Source: Acetobacter nitrogenifigens DSM 23921 = NBRC 105050 (lineage in GTDB: Bacteria > Pseudomonadota > Alphaproteobacteria > Acetobacterales > Acetobacteraceae). From it: a DNA stretch of 54,526 bases. Position numbers and translations under genes: made by a program. The stretch spans positions 1 to 54,526 of the forward strand of contig NZ_AUBI01000018.1 of NCBI RefSeq assembly GCF_000429165.1. Direction: 5' to 3'. Positions 16,065 to 24,971 of the stretch are shown piece by piece; position 1 is the first letter of the stretch; every line of letters starts with the position of its first letter. The notes beneath the pieces were generated by a model. The model ran no database searches, was not told where the DNA came from, and worked only from the letters and a program-made list of their open reading frames with translations.

Positions 16065-19000
16065 ATGGAGGCTGATGTTCGCGCCGCGCCGCGCGCGCTG
16101 GCGCAAGGCGCGACTGTCTGGGGCGTGCCGGAAGGGTTTGACGCCCTGCTTCTGGCGAAAAGAGCCCGCGAACATGACGGCCCCGTTCTTCATGTCGCGA
16201 GAGATGACGCGGCGCTGGCGCGGTTGAGCGATCTGCTCGACTACCTTGGCGAGGACGTCGAGGTGTTGCGCTTCCCTGCATGGGACTGTCTTCCTTATGA
16301 TCGCGTCTCGCCCAACCCGGTGTTGGTGGCGGAGCGCGCGGCGACCCTGACGCGCCTGCTGGAGCCGAAGCGTTCGAATGCTGCGGGGCGCGTCATACTG
16401 ACCACGCCGCCCGCCCTGATGCAGCGTGTGCCGCCGCGTGACGCGTTCCGGGGGCAGTCGCTTACCATCGCGCAAGGGGAGAGCCTCGATCAGGCGTTTC
16501 TGATCGAGTTGCTGATCGCCAATGGCTACACGCGCACTGATACGGTGATGGAGCCGGGCGAGTTTGCGACGCGCGGCGGTATTTTCGATCTGTTTCCCGC
16601 AGGGCAGGCCGAGCCCGTGCGTCTCGATCTTTTCGGAGATGAAGTCGAAAACATTCGTAATTTCGATCCTGGAACCCAACGTTCGAGCGGCAAGGTGGAG
16701 CAGCTTTCGCTGCATCCGGTTTCAGAATTTTCGCTTGATCTAGCCAGTATTTCGCGCTTTCGCAGCGCATGGCGCGACCAGTTCGGTCCAGCAGCCGCAT
16801 CCGACCCGCTGTATGAGCATATCAGCGAAGGTCGACGCCATACCGGGGTCGAGCACTGGCTGCCGCTGTTTCACGCCAGCATGGAGACGCTGTTCGATTA
16901 TCTCCCGGGCGCTGCGGTGTCGCTGGACCATCAGGTTGAGGAGTCAATCGGCGCCCGCCTCGACATGATCGAGGATCATTATCAGGCCCGTCGCGCACCG
17001 CCGCGCGAAGGCGAGATTCCGTATCGTGCTTTGCCGCCGCGCCTGCTTTACCTTGATCGACGCGGCTGGGACGCGGCGCTGGGTCGTGTGCCGGTCACGA
17101 GCTTCAGCCCGTTCGCGAAGCCGGACGGCGCGCAGGGGCTGGACGCAGGCGGGCGGCCTGGAATCATGTTCTCGAAGCTCGCGCCCGCCGGGCAGAGGGA
17201 GGAGACGTTCCGGCTGGTGGAGGATCAGGCGCGCGTCTGGACCGACACGAAGCGGCGTTGCTTCGTCGCCGCCTGGACGCGGGGCTCGCGCGAGCGGATC
17301 AAGACATTGTTTCAAGAACACGGTGTTTCTGTCGAAACCCATGACGACTGGACTTCCGCCCGGCGCATGAAGCCGGGGCCGGTCGGTCTGCTGGTCCTCG
17401 GGATTGATCGTGGTTTCGTTGGCGACGATCTCGCCATCGTGTCCGAGCAGGATCTGCTGGGCGAGCGGATCGGCAGGCCTCCGCGCAAGCGCCGTCGCGC
17501 GGACGAGCTGATCGCCGAGGCGGGGGAGATCACCGAAGGCGATCTGGTGGTTCATCAGGATTACGGTATCGGCCGATATGACGGGCTTGAGACGGTAAGC
17601 GTTGGCGTGGCGCCGCATGACTGCCTGCGCCTGCTCTATGACGGCGGGCAGAAGCTTTATCTGCCCGTCGAGAATATCGAGCTTCTGAGTCGCTTCGGTT
17701 CGGATCAGGCCGGGGTCGCGCTCGACAAACTTGGCGGCGTGGCCTGGCAGGGTCGCAAGGCGAAGATGAAGCAGCGCATCCGCGACATGGCGGGGCAGCT
17801 TATTCGCACGGCCGCCGCCCGCGCGCTGCGCGAGGCGCCGGTGCTGGGCGCGCCCGAGGGCATGTGGGAGGAGTTCTGCGCGCGTTTCCCGTTCGTGGAG
17901 ACGGAGGATCAGTCGCGCGCGATCGCCGACGTTCTGGAAGATATGGGCGCGGGGCGCCCGATGGATCGTCTGGTCTGCGGCGACGTAGGCTTTGGCAAGA
18001 CCGAGGTCGCCCTGCGCGCCGCCTTCGTGGCGGCGATGTCCGGGTCGCAGGTCGCCGTGGTGGTGCCGACGACGCTGCTCGCACGTCAACATTTCCGGAC
18101 ATTTGAAGCACGTTTCGAAGGGTTTCCCATTCGTGTGGTCCAGCTTTCGCGCATGGTCACGGCGAAGCAGGCGGCTGAGGCGCGCCGGGGAATTGCGGAC
18201 GGAACCGTTAATGTCGTCATCGGCACCCATGCCTTGCTGGCGAAGGGCGTTCAGTTTGCCGACCTTGGTCTTCTGATCGTCGACGAGGAGCAGCATTTCG
18301 GCGTCAGTCATAAAGAAAAGCTGAAAGCGCTGCGTGAGGACGTGCATGTCCTCACGCTTTCCGCGACGCCGTTGCCACGCACGTTGCAGCTTTCGTTGTC
18401 CGGCGTGCGGGAGATGAGTCTGATTGCGACCCCGCCGACGGACCGTCTCGCAGTGCGCACTTTCATCATGCCGTTCGACAGCGTGGTGATCCGCGAGGCC
18501 GTGCAGCGCGAGCGTTTCCGAGGCGGGCAGATTTTCTGCGTGGCGCCGCGCATAGAGGACCTGGATCGGTTGGGCGAGCGGTTGCGCGACATCGTCCCCG
18601 ATGCGCGTGTGGTGCAGGCGCATGGGCAGTTGTCCCCGACCGAGCTGGAACGGGTGATGACCGAGTTCTCGGACGGCAAATACGACATCCTGCTTTCGAC
18701 GAATATCGTCGAAAGTGGTCTCGACATGCCTGCGGTCAACACGCTGATCATTCATCGCGCCGATATGTTTGGCCTTGGGCAGCTCTATCAGCTTCGCGGA
18801 CGGGTCGGTCGAGGCAAGCAGCGTGGTTACGCGTATCTGACCTGGCCGCAGACGCATGTTCTCTCGGCGTCGGCGCAAAAGCGGCTTGAGATCATGCAGA
18901 CGCTCGACACGCTGGGCGCCGGGTTTACTCTGGCGTCGCACGATCTCGATCTGCGCGGCGCAGGCAACCTGCTGGGCGATGAGCAGTCAGGTCATATCCG

Positions 19001-19553
19001 CGAAGTCGGCATCGAGCTGTATCAGCAGATGCTGCAGGACGCGGTTGCGGATCTGCGGACGGAGAAAGGGCGCGCCCGGGCGGAAGATCGCGACTGGACG
19101 CCAAACATCGTGCTTGGATTGCCGGTGTTGATTCCTGACGGGTATGTCGCGGATCTTCCGGTTCGGCTTGGGCTCTATCGTCGTATCGGCGCGCTCGCCT
19201 CCAATGCGGACGGCGAGGCGATGGAGGCGGAACTGGTCGACCGCTTTGGCGCGCCGCCGCCGGAGGTCAAGAACCTGCTGGATGTGGTCGAGTTGAAGCG
19301 TTTGTGTCGTGGCGCGGGCGTGGAGCGGCTGGAGGCGGGGCCGAAGGGTATGGTTCTGCAATTTCGGGGCAACAGCTTCGCCAATCCTGAGGGGTTGATC
19401 CGCTGGATGGGCGCATGGAAGGATGGGGCCGTTCGGCTGCGTCCCGATCACAAACTTGCCGTTGTGCGGGAATTGACCAACGTTCAACGTATTGATCTGG
19501 CGCGTCGGGTGGTGACGGCTCTGGACAAGCTGGCCCGCAAGGCGACCGGGTGA
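16065..19553 (+). CDS. mfd: Transcription-repair coupling factor Mfd
   Basis: Mfd displaces RNA polymerase stalled at lesions and recruits UvrA. At about 1162 residues it has the full domain order. UvrB-like N-terminal domains include GVPEGFDALLLAKR and FPAWDCLPYDRVSP. The RNAP-interaction domain is VVHQDYGIGRYDGL. The translocase has Walker A CGDVGFGKTEVALR, motif II LLIVDEEQHFG, SATPLPRT and QLRGRVGRGKQRGYAY. A C-terminal TRCF domain follows. GGAG lies 8-9 bases before ATG at 16065; a GTG three bases earlier is equally in frame. It is probably co-transcribed with sdhE. Confidence 0.97.
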   Translation: MEADVRAAPRALAQGATVWGVPEGFDALLLAKRAREHDGPVLHVARDDAALARLSDLLDYLGEDVEVLRFPAWDCLPYDRVSPNPVLVAERAATLTRLLEPKRSNAAGRVILTTPPALMQRVPPRDAFRGQSLTIAQGESLDQAFLIELLIANGYTRTDTVMEPGEFATRGGIFDLFPAGQAEPVRLDLFGDEVENIRNFDPGTQRSSGKVEQLSLHPVSEFSLDLASISRFRSAWRDQFGPAAASDPLYEHISEGRRHTGVEHWLPLFHASMETLFDYLPGAAVSLDHQVEESIGARLDMIEDHYQARRAPPREGEIPYRALPPRLLYLDRRGWDAALGRVPVTSFSPFAKPDGAQGLDAGGRPGIMFSKLAPAGQREETFRLVEDQARVWTDTKRRCFVAAWTRGSRERIKTLFQEHGVSVETHDDWTSARRMKPGPVGLLVLGIDRGFVGDDLAIVSEQDLLGERIGRPPRKRRRADELIAEAGEITEGDLVVHQDYGIGRYDGLETVSVGVAPHDCLRLLYDGGQKLYLPVENIELLSRFGSDQAGVALDKLGGVAWQGRKAKMKQRIRDMAGQLIRTAAARALREAPVLGAPEGMWEEFCARFPFVETEDQSRAIADVLEDMGAGRPMDRLVCGDVGFGKTEVALRAAFVAAMSGSQVAVVVPTTLLARQHFRTFEARFEGFPIRVVQLSRMVTAKQAAEARRGIADGTVNVVIGTHALLAKGVQFADLGLLIVDEEQHFGVSHKEKLKALREDVHVLTLSATPLPRTLQLSLSGVREMSLIATPPTDRLAVRTFIMPFDSVVIREAVQRERFRGGQIFCVAPRIEDLDRLGERLRDIVPDARVVQAHGQLSPTELERVMTEFSDGKYDILLSTNIVESGLDMPAVNTLIIHRADMFGLGQLYQLRGRVGRGKQRGYAYLTWPQTHVLSASAQKRLEIMQTLDTLGAGFTLASHDLDLRGAGNLLGDEQSGHIREVGIELYQQMLQDAVADLRTEKGRARAEDRDWTPNIVLGLPVLIPDGYVADLPVRLGLYRRIGALASNADGEAMEAELVDRFGAPPPEVKNLLDVVELKRLCRGAGVERLEAGPKGMVLQFRGNSFANPEGLIRWMGAWKDGAVRLRPDHKLAVVRELTNVQRIDLARRVVTALDKLARKATG

Positions 19554-19627
19554 GGGCGGAGAGCGTGTGGTTCTGGCTGAACGTGTCTGGGCCGTCAGGG
19601 ATAATTTCAGCTTCATGGCAATAGCGC

Positions 19628-19652
19628 CGTCCAGCCCGAGACGGGCTGGACG
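19628..19652. terminator. Hairpin between convergent mfd and GT61 gene
   Basis: A perfect 11-bp stem CGTCCAGCCCG closes a 3-base loop. It lies 75 bp after the mfd stop and 12 bp beyond the end of the opposing gene. There is no T tail, but the position suits a two-way terminator. Confidence 0.6.
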
Positions 19653-19663
19653 ATGACGGGGCT

Positions 19664-20770
19664 TTACTCTGATGAGGCGTCAGTTGTCATGGCGTCGATT
19701 TTATCGAAAAAGCTCACCAGATCTTCGATCGTGACGTCGATTACGTATTCGTTGCGCTCCGGCGTGGGCCAGAGACAGCCCCTGGTGAGATAGACGTTCC
19801 GGTGCTCCATGAGATAACCGATGTGAAGTTGTACGGCGTTCCAAAATCCGATGCAGCCGACCACGGTTCCTTTGCCACAAAAAACTGCGCTATGCATGCC
19901 GGAACCGTGTTCCCCGATCACGACCGACGAACGTGAAAACACGTTTATCTGCTCCGGGATCGACAGTTCTTCCGGTCGTATGATTTGATACCCCCGTTCG
20001 CGGGCCATGTTTTCGAATGCATCTCTGTTCGGAAAGAGCCTGTTGCTCCCAGATTGATTGCCCCGCGATACGAGTATTTTTTCTGGGGTTTTCGGGGACG
20101 GGGGCGTGAGCGCGAATGATCTGTAGAAGTCTTTTACGTAGCTATGAAATGCAAACTCTTCTGTGTAGCAGTAAGACGGCACTATGGCGCGCCTGCACAG
20201 CACGACATCGCTGTCCGGGTTATATTTCAGAATATTCTCTTCCATGACGCCGCATGATATTTTTAGAAATTCCGTGACCCAGGCTGGCGCGTACGCGGGG
20301 AGAAGAACCTTCAGATCAAAGAAATCGGCCAGATAAAAGTCACGGACCACGCCGAAACGCGGGAGGTAGTCGACAATCCAGTGTCCCCATACGTCGAACG
20401 CGACGCCGTCGGCGACGATGATCGGCTCGTCGATGATTACTTTGTTCCTGCCGCTTAAATTGATGTAGTCGTCGTGCGGCGGGATGCTTCTCTGATTGTC
20501 GCGGCCTGTCGCGTTATTGTAGCCAATGAATCTATTCAATATCAGCCCGCCGGGACGCGTGACGATGACATCTTCGACGTCATAAAGCCCGATTGGATTG
20601 AGCGCCTCGTGGGGTCTTTTCCAGTGATAATCGTAACGCCATCCTTGGTCGTCGGAAAGTTCCCATATTTTATAGGGACCTGAGACGTGCTCGGCAGGGC
20701 GCAATTTCCGAAAGCCCGATACGCCTGAGTTAATTGGTTCGTCGCCATCTGAAAAATTTATAAATTTCAT
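19664..20770 (-). CDS. Glycosyltransferase family 61 (DUF563) protein
   Basis: A 368-residue soluble protein. Its C-terminal half carries the GT61 hallmark region: EKILVSRGNQSGSNRLF (the conserved Ser-Arg after an ILVSR strand), ENMARERGYQIIRPEELSIPEQINVF, then VVIGEHGSGMHSAVFC, the GxHGxG motif where the sugar nucleotide binds in relatives. The N-terminal half (GLILNRFIGYNN, VFDVWGHWIVDYLPR) also fits. GT61 enzymes of bacteria decorate surface glycans. AGGA precedes ATG at 20770. It is monocistronic, and codon use is less GC-extreme than its neighbours, hinting that it may have been acquired. Confidence 0.82.
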   Translation of the reverse strand: MKFINFSDGDEPINSGVSGFRKLRPAEHVSGPYKIWELSDDQGWRYDYHWKRPHEALNPIGLYDVEDVIVTRPGGLILNRFIGYNNATGRDNQRSIPPHDDYINLSGRNKVIIDEPIIVADGVAFDVWGHWIVDYLPRFGVVRDFYLADFFDLKVLLPAYAPAWVTEFLKISCGVMEENILKYNPDSDVVLCRRAIVPSYCYTEEFAFHSYVKDFYRSFALTPPSPKTPEKILVSRGNQSGSNRLFPNRDAFENMARERGYQIIRPEELSIPEQINVFSRSSVVIGEHGSGMHSAVFCGKGTVVGCIGFWNAVQLHIGYLMEHRNVYLTRGCLWPTPERNEYVIDVTIEDLVSFFDKIDAMTTDASSE

Positions 20771-21283
20771 GATGTTTTCCTATGATAAATTCTAATGGCG
20801 TGATGCCTGGGACGTATGACTGTGGTCTGGCCCTCAAGAATGTGTGGCAGAACACTTGCACGACGCGCCGTATCGAGGAATTTTTGATGCGGGATCAGGG
20901 GGTAAACTCAAGCTTTTCGCAAGCCTGTCGCAAATTTTCGAATCATTTTTGATCTGGTTAGCGGACGGCGGCGTCGCGGGCGCTGGTCTCTGAAGCGCAA
21001 AATAGCTTAAGCGAGGTCGCGAAGCATATGTAATCTATCTGCCGCATTTGCTCCCCACATGTAATGCAACCGTAATTGCGACCACAGTGAAGGGAGTATT
21101 GGCGTGCGTGCATTTGTAGCGCAAGCATCGAAGATGCCTGTCACGTCACGACTTGAACGTGAGGTTAATGGAGCAACGTCCGGTCATGTGGCTGGGGGCA
21201 CATGCCGCTGACAAATCCGTCAGTATTACTGATCTGCCTAACAGGGTGGTTGTCCCCGCCGGATCAAGCCGGCGGGGACCGGC
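20771..21283. other. Intergenic, hairpin at its right end
   Basis: No gene is supported across these 513 bp. The left part should hold the promoter of the glycosyltransferase gene. At 21252-21279 a perfect 11-bp stem GTCCCCGCCGG closes a 6-base loop just past the ohr stop. It is a likely ohr terminator, although without a T run. Confidence 0.6.
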
Positions 21284-21706
21284 TCATGCTACGGTGAGGC
21301 TTACGGCGGCGCCGTTATGGGCGAGGTGCGAATACGGGCAGACGATATCGGCCTGCGCCACGAGCGCCTCGGCCACGTCACGCTCGACCCCCGGGACGGA
21401 GACGGACAGCGCGATCTCAAGTCCGAAGCCCTGACCGTCGTCACGCGGGCCGATGCCCACTGTCGCTGTGACGGTTGTGTCCTCGGACAGCTTCACCTTT
21501 TTCTGGTTGGCGACGTATTTGAGCGCCCCAAGAAAACATGCGGAATAGCCCGTGGCGAAAAGCTGTTCCGGGTTGGTGCCGTCGCCGCCGGAACCACCGA
21601 GTTCCTTCGGAGTGTCCAGTGTGACCGCCAGACGTCCGTCGCTCGATTTCGCAGATCCCGTGCGGCCGCCTGTTGCGGTTGCTTCAGCGCGATAGAGAAT
21701 AGCCAT
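21284..21706 (-). CDS. ohr: Organic hydroperoxide resistance protein Ohr
   Basis: A 140-residue OsmC/Ohr family peroxidase that reduces organic and fatty-acid hydroperoxides using a Cys pair. The two redox cysteines are in [10 protein letters not shown] and in ADIVCPYSH, with the resolving spacing of Ohr rather than OsmC. The opening [17 protein letters not shown] and the [10 protein letters not shown] segment are family-typical. AAGGAAAA precedes the ATG. It is divergent from a MarR-type regulator, with palindromic operators in the shared region, which is the classical ohr-ohrR arrangement. Confidence 0.96.
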   Translation of the reverse strand: MAILYRAEATATGGRTGSAKSSDGRLAVTLDTPKELGGSGGDGTNPEQLFATGYSACFLGALKYVANQKKVKLSEDTTVTATVGIGPRDDGQGFGLEIALSVSVPGVERDVAEALVAQADIVCPYSHLAHNGAAVSLTVA

Positions 21707-21737
21707 GGTCGTTTTCCTTTATATTTCGCGGTATAAA

Positions 21738-21749
21738 TTATCGCGATAA
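21738..21749. promoter_or_regulatory. Probable OhrR operator 1
   Basis: The perfect 12-bp palindrome TTATCGCGATAA lies 32 bp before the ohr start. A degenerate relative (TATTTCGCGGTATA) lies immediately to its left at about 21722-21735. It shares its core with the second site at 21793-21802. Assignment to OhrR is inferred from position and duplication. Confidence 0.7.
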
Positions 21750-21792
21750 ATGTTTTCTAGGCGGTGATTTTCAGCTTGTAAAGCGTTTTCTT

Positions 21793-21802
21793 TATCGCGA
21801 TA
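21793..21802. promoter_or_regulatory. Probable OhrR operator 2
   Basis: A second perfect palindrome TATCGCGATA is centred 55 bp from the first and about 50 bp before the ohrR start. A regulator bound here could repress its own gene while the other site controls ohr. Confidence 0.65.
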
Positions 21803-21847
21803 TGAAGTTCCGTGATAACAAACTGCGCCCACTCACGGAGATCGAAC

Positions 21848-22303
21848 GTGGACCCGTCGCCCTGCCCGCCGCCGCTTGATGCGCATCTGTGCTACGCCAT
21901 TTATTCGGCCAATATCGCGATCAACCGGGCATATCGTCCCGCGTTGGAACGCCTAGGCCTGACCTATCCGCAGTATCTGGTCATGAGCGTGCTTTGGGAG
22001 AGGGACGGGCAGTCCATTGGCGACATCGCAGGGCGACTCGCGCTGGAGTCGAGCACGATCACGCCGCTGGTGAAGCGTCTGGAGGGGGCTGGTTTCGTGC
22101 GCCGGGAACGTAATCCGGAAGATGAACGCCAGGTCATCGTCACCCTGTCGCCGCAGGGCGTGGCCTTGCGGCAGGACGCCGCCTGCGTTGGAGAGACGTT
22201 GCTTGGTCGCTCAGACTTGTCCATCGCGGAACTGATGCGACTTAACGACGAGATTCGTCGTTTCAGAGATGTGTTGATCGCCAACACGCCGGATGCCGAA
22301 TAG
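21848..22303 (+). CDS. ohrR: MarR-family organic peroxide sensor OhrR
   Basis: A 151-residue winged-helix repressor. The peroxide-sensing cysteine is in the N-terminal LCYAIYSANIAINR (typical Cys position of OhrR), with tyrosines nearby as in sensed homologues. The DNA-binding wing and recognition helix are SIGDIAGRLALESSTITPLVKRLE and RERNPEDERQVIVTL. I prefer GTG at 21848, preceded by GGAG; GTG at 21812 is also in frame. It is divergent from ohr, its presumed target. Another Cys near the end of helix 5 (AACVGETLL) could allow a two-Cys mechanism. Confidence 0.92.
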   Translation: MDPSPCPPPLDAHLCYAIYSANIAINRAYRPALERLGLTYPQYLVMSVLWERDGQSIGDIAGRLALESSTITPLVKRLEGAGFVRRERNPEDERQVIVTLSPQGVALRQDAACVGETLLGRSDLSIAELMRLNDEIRRFRDVLIANTPDAE

Positions 22304-22396
22304 CCATCTGACCGTCGGTGGTCCAACTCTGCAGCGGGCTGGACGTCGCGCCGCAGAGCAAGTGCGCCGGGAAGTTTGTAAACGACCTGTCAGGGA

Positions 22397-22861
22397 TTAC
22401 TCCCCGTCGGCCGCTCCCAGATCGTCGTCTGCGCCGAAATCCATCTCTCCGCCTTCGTCTTCGACCAGTCTGCGAGGATCGAGCGAGCGCCAGTCGCGTT
22501 CCATGTGTGTGGCGGGGCGAGACACGAAGTCGTCGAGTTCGGTCGCTGATTTCCAGCCGTCGTCGCCCGCTTCGAGCACCTCGGCATTTTCGCCGAACGC
22601 GAACCACGCGTTCAGCGTGTCGCGCGGGGAGGCGCCCGGCGCCCGGCACAATTCCACACTGTCGCGGACATAGGCCCGAGCGAACGCATTGGCGTGAGCC
22701 ACATCGTGAAAGCCTTTTACGTCTTCAACGATATTGTCTTCTGCTCCGCCGGACAGATCGAGAATGCGGACGCGCCAGCCAGCGTCTTCCTCTCCCGGCT
22801 GCGCTTCGTCATCGAGATCGGCGTGATCCTTGAAGTCTTCGTCGTTCATGTCTGCTGTCAT
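22397..22861 (-). CDS. Acidic hypothetical protein
   Basis: A 154-residue, strongly acidic protein. A central segment (about 25-110) is folded-looking: GWRVRILDLSGGAEDNIVED, FHDVAHANAFARAYVRDSVE and DTLNAWFAFGENAEVL. It is flanked by Asp/Glu/Gly-rich tails. No signal peptide, membrane segment or catalytic motif is visible. The start at 22861 (MTADMNDEDF) is chosen because the longer frame begins in less protein-like sequence. It lies downstream of the pncB-like gene on the same strand but beyond a hairpin, so it is probably transcribed separately. I recognise the type only as a conserved hypothetical. Confidence 0.7.
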   Translation of the reverse strand: MTADMNDEDFKDHADLDDEAQPGEEDAGWRVRILDLSGGAEDNIVEDVKGFHDVAHANAFARAYVRDSVELCRAPGASPRDTLNAWFAFGENAEVLEAGDDGWKSATELDDFVSRPATHMERDWRSLDPRRLVEDEGGEMDFGADDDLGAADGE

Positions 22862-22989
22862 GGTCTCTCTGCCGTCCTGAAAAACAACGCCGTTGTGGAC
22901 GCTGCGCATGGTTGGTCCCGTCCTGGAGCATCATCCGATCAGACTGAATCGGTTGATCGGATAAAGAGGCTCATCAAAACGACAAACCG

Positions 22990-23027
22990 GAGCCTTATCC
23001 GTGAACCGGTGTGAACGGGTAAGGCTC
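22990..23027 (-). terminator. Probable terminator of the pncB-like gene
   Basis: A 13-bp stem (GAGCCTTATCCGT against ACGGGTAAGGCTC, one G-U pair) has a 12-base loop. On the minus strand it is followed by a T-rich stretch. A second, weaker inverted repeat (ATCCGATCA/TGATCGGAT) lies at about 22932-22961. Confidence 0.65.
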
Positions 23028-23129
23028 TAGCCGAGCCCGACCAGAGACGATACCCCGGCGCTTAAAAGGGACTGCCGGTTCGTTCGGGGGGCGACGACTG
23101 CGTCGCAAACCTTCGGGTGGACGGCGGGG

Positions 23130-24362
23130 TCAGGAACGTTTCTTTTTCTCCGCTTCCGCCCGCCGGAACGAAGGCAGCAGAAACTCACGCCCGATCTTCA
23201 CGCTTTCGACCCCGTCATACGTGACGATATCAGCCGTGGCGTATGTTTCGTTCCACAGTTTTGGGATGAACGATCCTGTGCCGACCACGTCGATAGGGGC
23301 GTTGGCGTCCGCCATGCTGGCGCATTTCGTCACGCCGAAGCCGGAGGAGACGACGATGCGCACCTTGTTGAACCCGGCTTCGTCCAGGACCTCCCGCATC
23401 CGCCATATGGCGGCGGCGGAGACGCCTGTGCCGATCAGGTATCGCAGTTCCCCCTCCGACCTGTAGCGGCGGATCGCCTCTGGCACATGACGAGCCATGA
23501 CGGCGTAGGATTCCTGCGGATCGAGACCTTCGAGAAAACGGCCGCCATGCGTGTCGAGCCGCAACGCGAGCCGCCCAGCGGCAGCGAGTTCGGGAAATCT
23601 GCGGCAGACCGCAAGACCGTCCGTGATCTCGCGTCCGTAGTAATCGACCAGCACAACGAGGTCGGCGTCAGGATAGACCTCATGAAACATCTCGGCCGCG
23701 CGAACGGTTGAACCGGCGTACCCGATCAGGGCGTGTGGCATGGTGCCGAAGCCTTTCGCCTGCCCGAAGAACGCCGCAGTGGCGTCGTTCGCGCCGCCGA
23801 TGAACCCGATGGCGCCCTCCTTCTGTGCGGCGCGGCTGCCGACAGAGGCTCCATAAGCCATCAGCTCCTGCATTTCGTAACCGGCGCAGTGGCGCGCTTC
23901 CATGGCGAGGAACTGAGCTTTCGGCAGCGACAGCGCCATCTGGTATGCCCTGTGGGCGGCGACGCAGGCTGGCCCGAGTTTCTGGAGAATCAGTGTCTCC
24001 AGGTCAGTCAGATGGCTGAAAAAGCCGGTCAGGTACAGCAGCGGCTCGCCGGCGCCGACCCAGTCGCCTTCCGGGTGGACGGTCTCGACGATGATCTCGA
24101 TCCCACGTTCGCGCGCGACATTCTCCAGCCACTTCTCCAGCATGGCGGTAGCGGCGAGCACCGGGCGGCGAATGAAGACGGCGTAAGTGACGGCCCGGTC
24201 GCCGAAACGGGTGACGATCTCCCGGGTGCGGTTGAAATAGCTGTCCGTCCGGGCGCGGATGTTTGCGTCACTGAGCGCCTTCACGTAACAGGCTGACGAG
24301 ACGCCCGGAGAGGGCGTCATATCCGTTGGAGACGCAGTTGGTCGGGTGGGGGGAGTCGTCAT
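23130..24362 (-). CDS. pncB: Nicotinate phosphoribosyltransferase
   Basis: A 410-residue enzyme of the NAPRTase/NAMPT fold, which salvages nicotinate (or a close base) to the mononucleotide using PRPP. Landmarks are the early TDSYFNRTREIV, MEARHCAGYEMQELMAYG, FIGGANDATAAFFG, IGTMPHALIGYAG-like FGTMPHALIGYAG, VLVDYYGREITDG, LRLDTHGGRF and IVVSSGFGVTKC with VGTGSFIPK. GGAAG lies before ATG at 24362. The first 25 residues are a Pro/Thr/Ser-rich tail not found in the core. It appears monocistronic with its own terminator. Confidence 0.88.
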   Translation of the reverse strand: MTTPPTRPTASPTDMTPSPGVSSACYVKALSDANIRARTDSYFNRTREIVTRFGDRAVTYAVFIRRPVLAATAMLEKWLENVARERGIEIIVETVHPEGDWVGAGEPLLYLTGFFSHLTDLETLILQKLGPACVAAHRAYQMALSLPKAQFLAMEARHCAGYEMQELMAYGASVGSRAAQKEGAIGFIGGANDATAAFFGQAKGFGTMPHALIGYAGSTVRAAEMFHEVYPDADLVVLVDYYGREITDGLAVCRRFPELAAAGRLALRLDTHGGRFLEGLDPQESYAVMARHVPEAIRRYRSEGELRYLIGTGVSAAAIWRMREVLDEAGFNKVRIVVSSGFGVTKCASMADANAPIDVVGTGSFIPKLWNETYATADIVTYDGVESVKIGREFLLPSFRRAEAEKKKRS

Positions 24363-24971
24363 CGTTACTTCCTTCTGTCCTGCGCGCGTTTTCCGCGCCT
24401 GGACACGCGGCGCGTTTCTGACACAACGCGCGAGGCTGGCGGTGGGCGTCCGCGCCGCCGCTCCGGATATGTCATGCGGCAAGAAGCATTGCCGGGGAGA
24501 AGGACGAACGGCAAGCCGCCCGCCGGGTCGACGGGCGCAAGTCTCCGTGCGCGCCGCCTGCGTCAGGGCGATCGTATCGCGTCGGAAGGCATGAAGAATG
24601 AGGGAGCCTGCGCCCATGCGGGAGGTGAGAAATCAGTTCTGTTTCGCCGTTACGTCGGGCAATTTTCGGAGGTCCGATTTTCGCTGGAGCGACGCTCGCG
24701 TTTCCTGATCGACTGTCAGCCAGTTCCCGCGCAGGGTGGTTCTTCTGAGCGGAAAAAGCGCTCTGGCGGGGCGCGTCCCTACGCGTTGAGGGCCTGATGC
24801 CGAGCCTGGTTGTATGGCGCCGCGCATTGAAGGTCAGGAGCACATTCGCTGCGATGCCCGTATGGCGTTCGTTTCGTCTGGCTGGGCGGACGGCTTTACT
24901 GGGTGGTCTGGCCGATGCGCGCCGGATCGTTGCCAGCGGGCGTCGGCCGAGACCGTCCGGAACTTCGCTGT
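24363..24971. other. 609-bp intergenic gap without a supported gene
   Basis: This GC-rich stretch lies between the DAHP synthase stop and the pncB-like start, both on the minus strand. Several 60-220 codon frames are open on both strands, as expected at this GC content. None has a good ribosome-binding site together with protein-like composition. The right half may be decayed coding DNA. No RNA or strong hairpin is seen. Confidence 0.5.

Noticed and set aside
16944..18941. A 665-codon minus-strand ORF opposite mfd
   Set aside because: It is antisense to a motif-complete Mfd, and its composition (His/Arg/Gln-rich, no domain) is typical of a GC-rich shadow frame.
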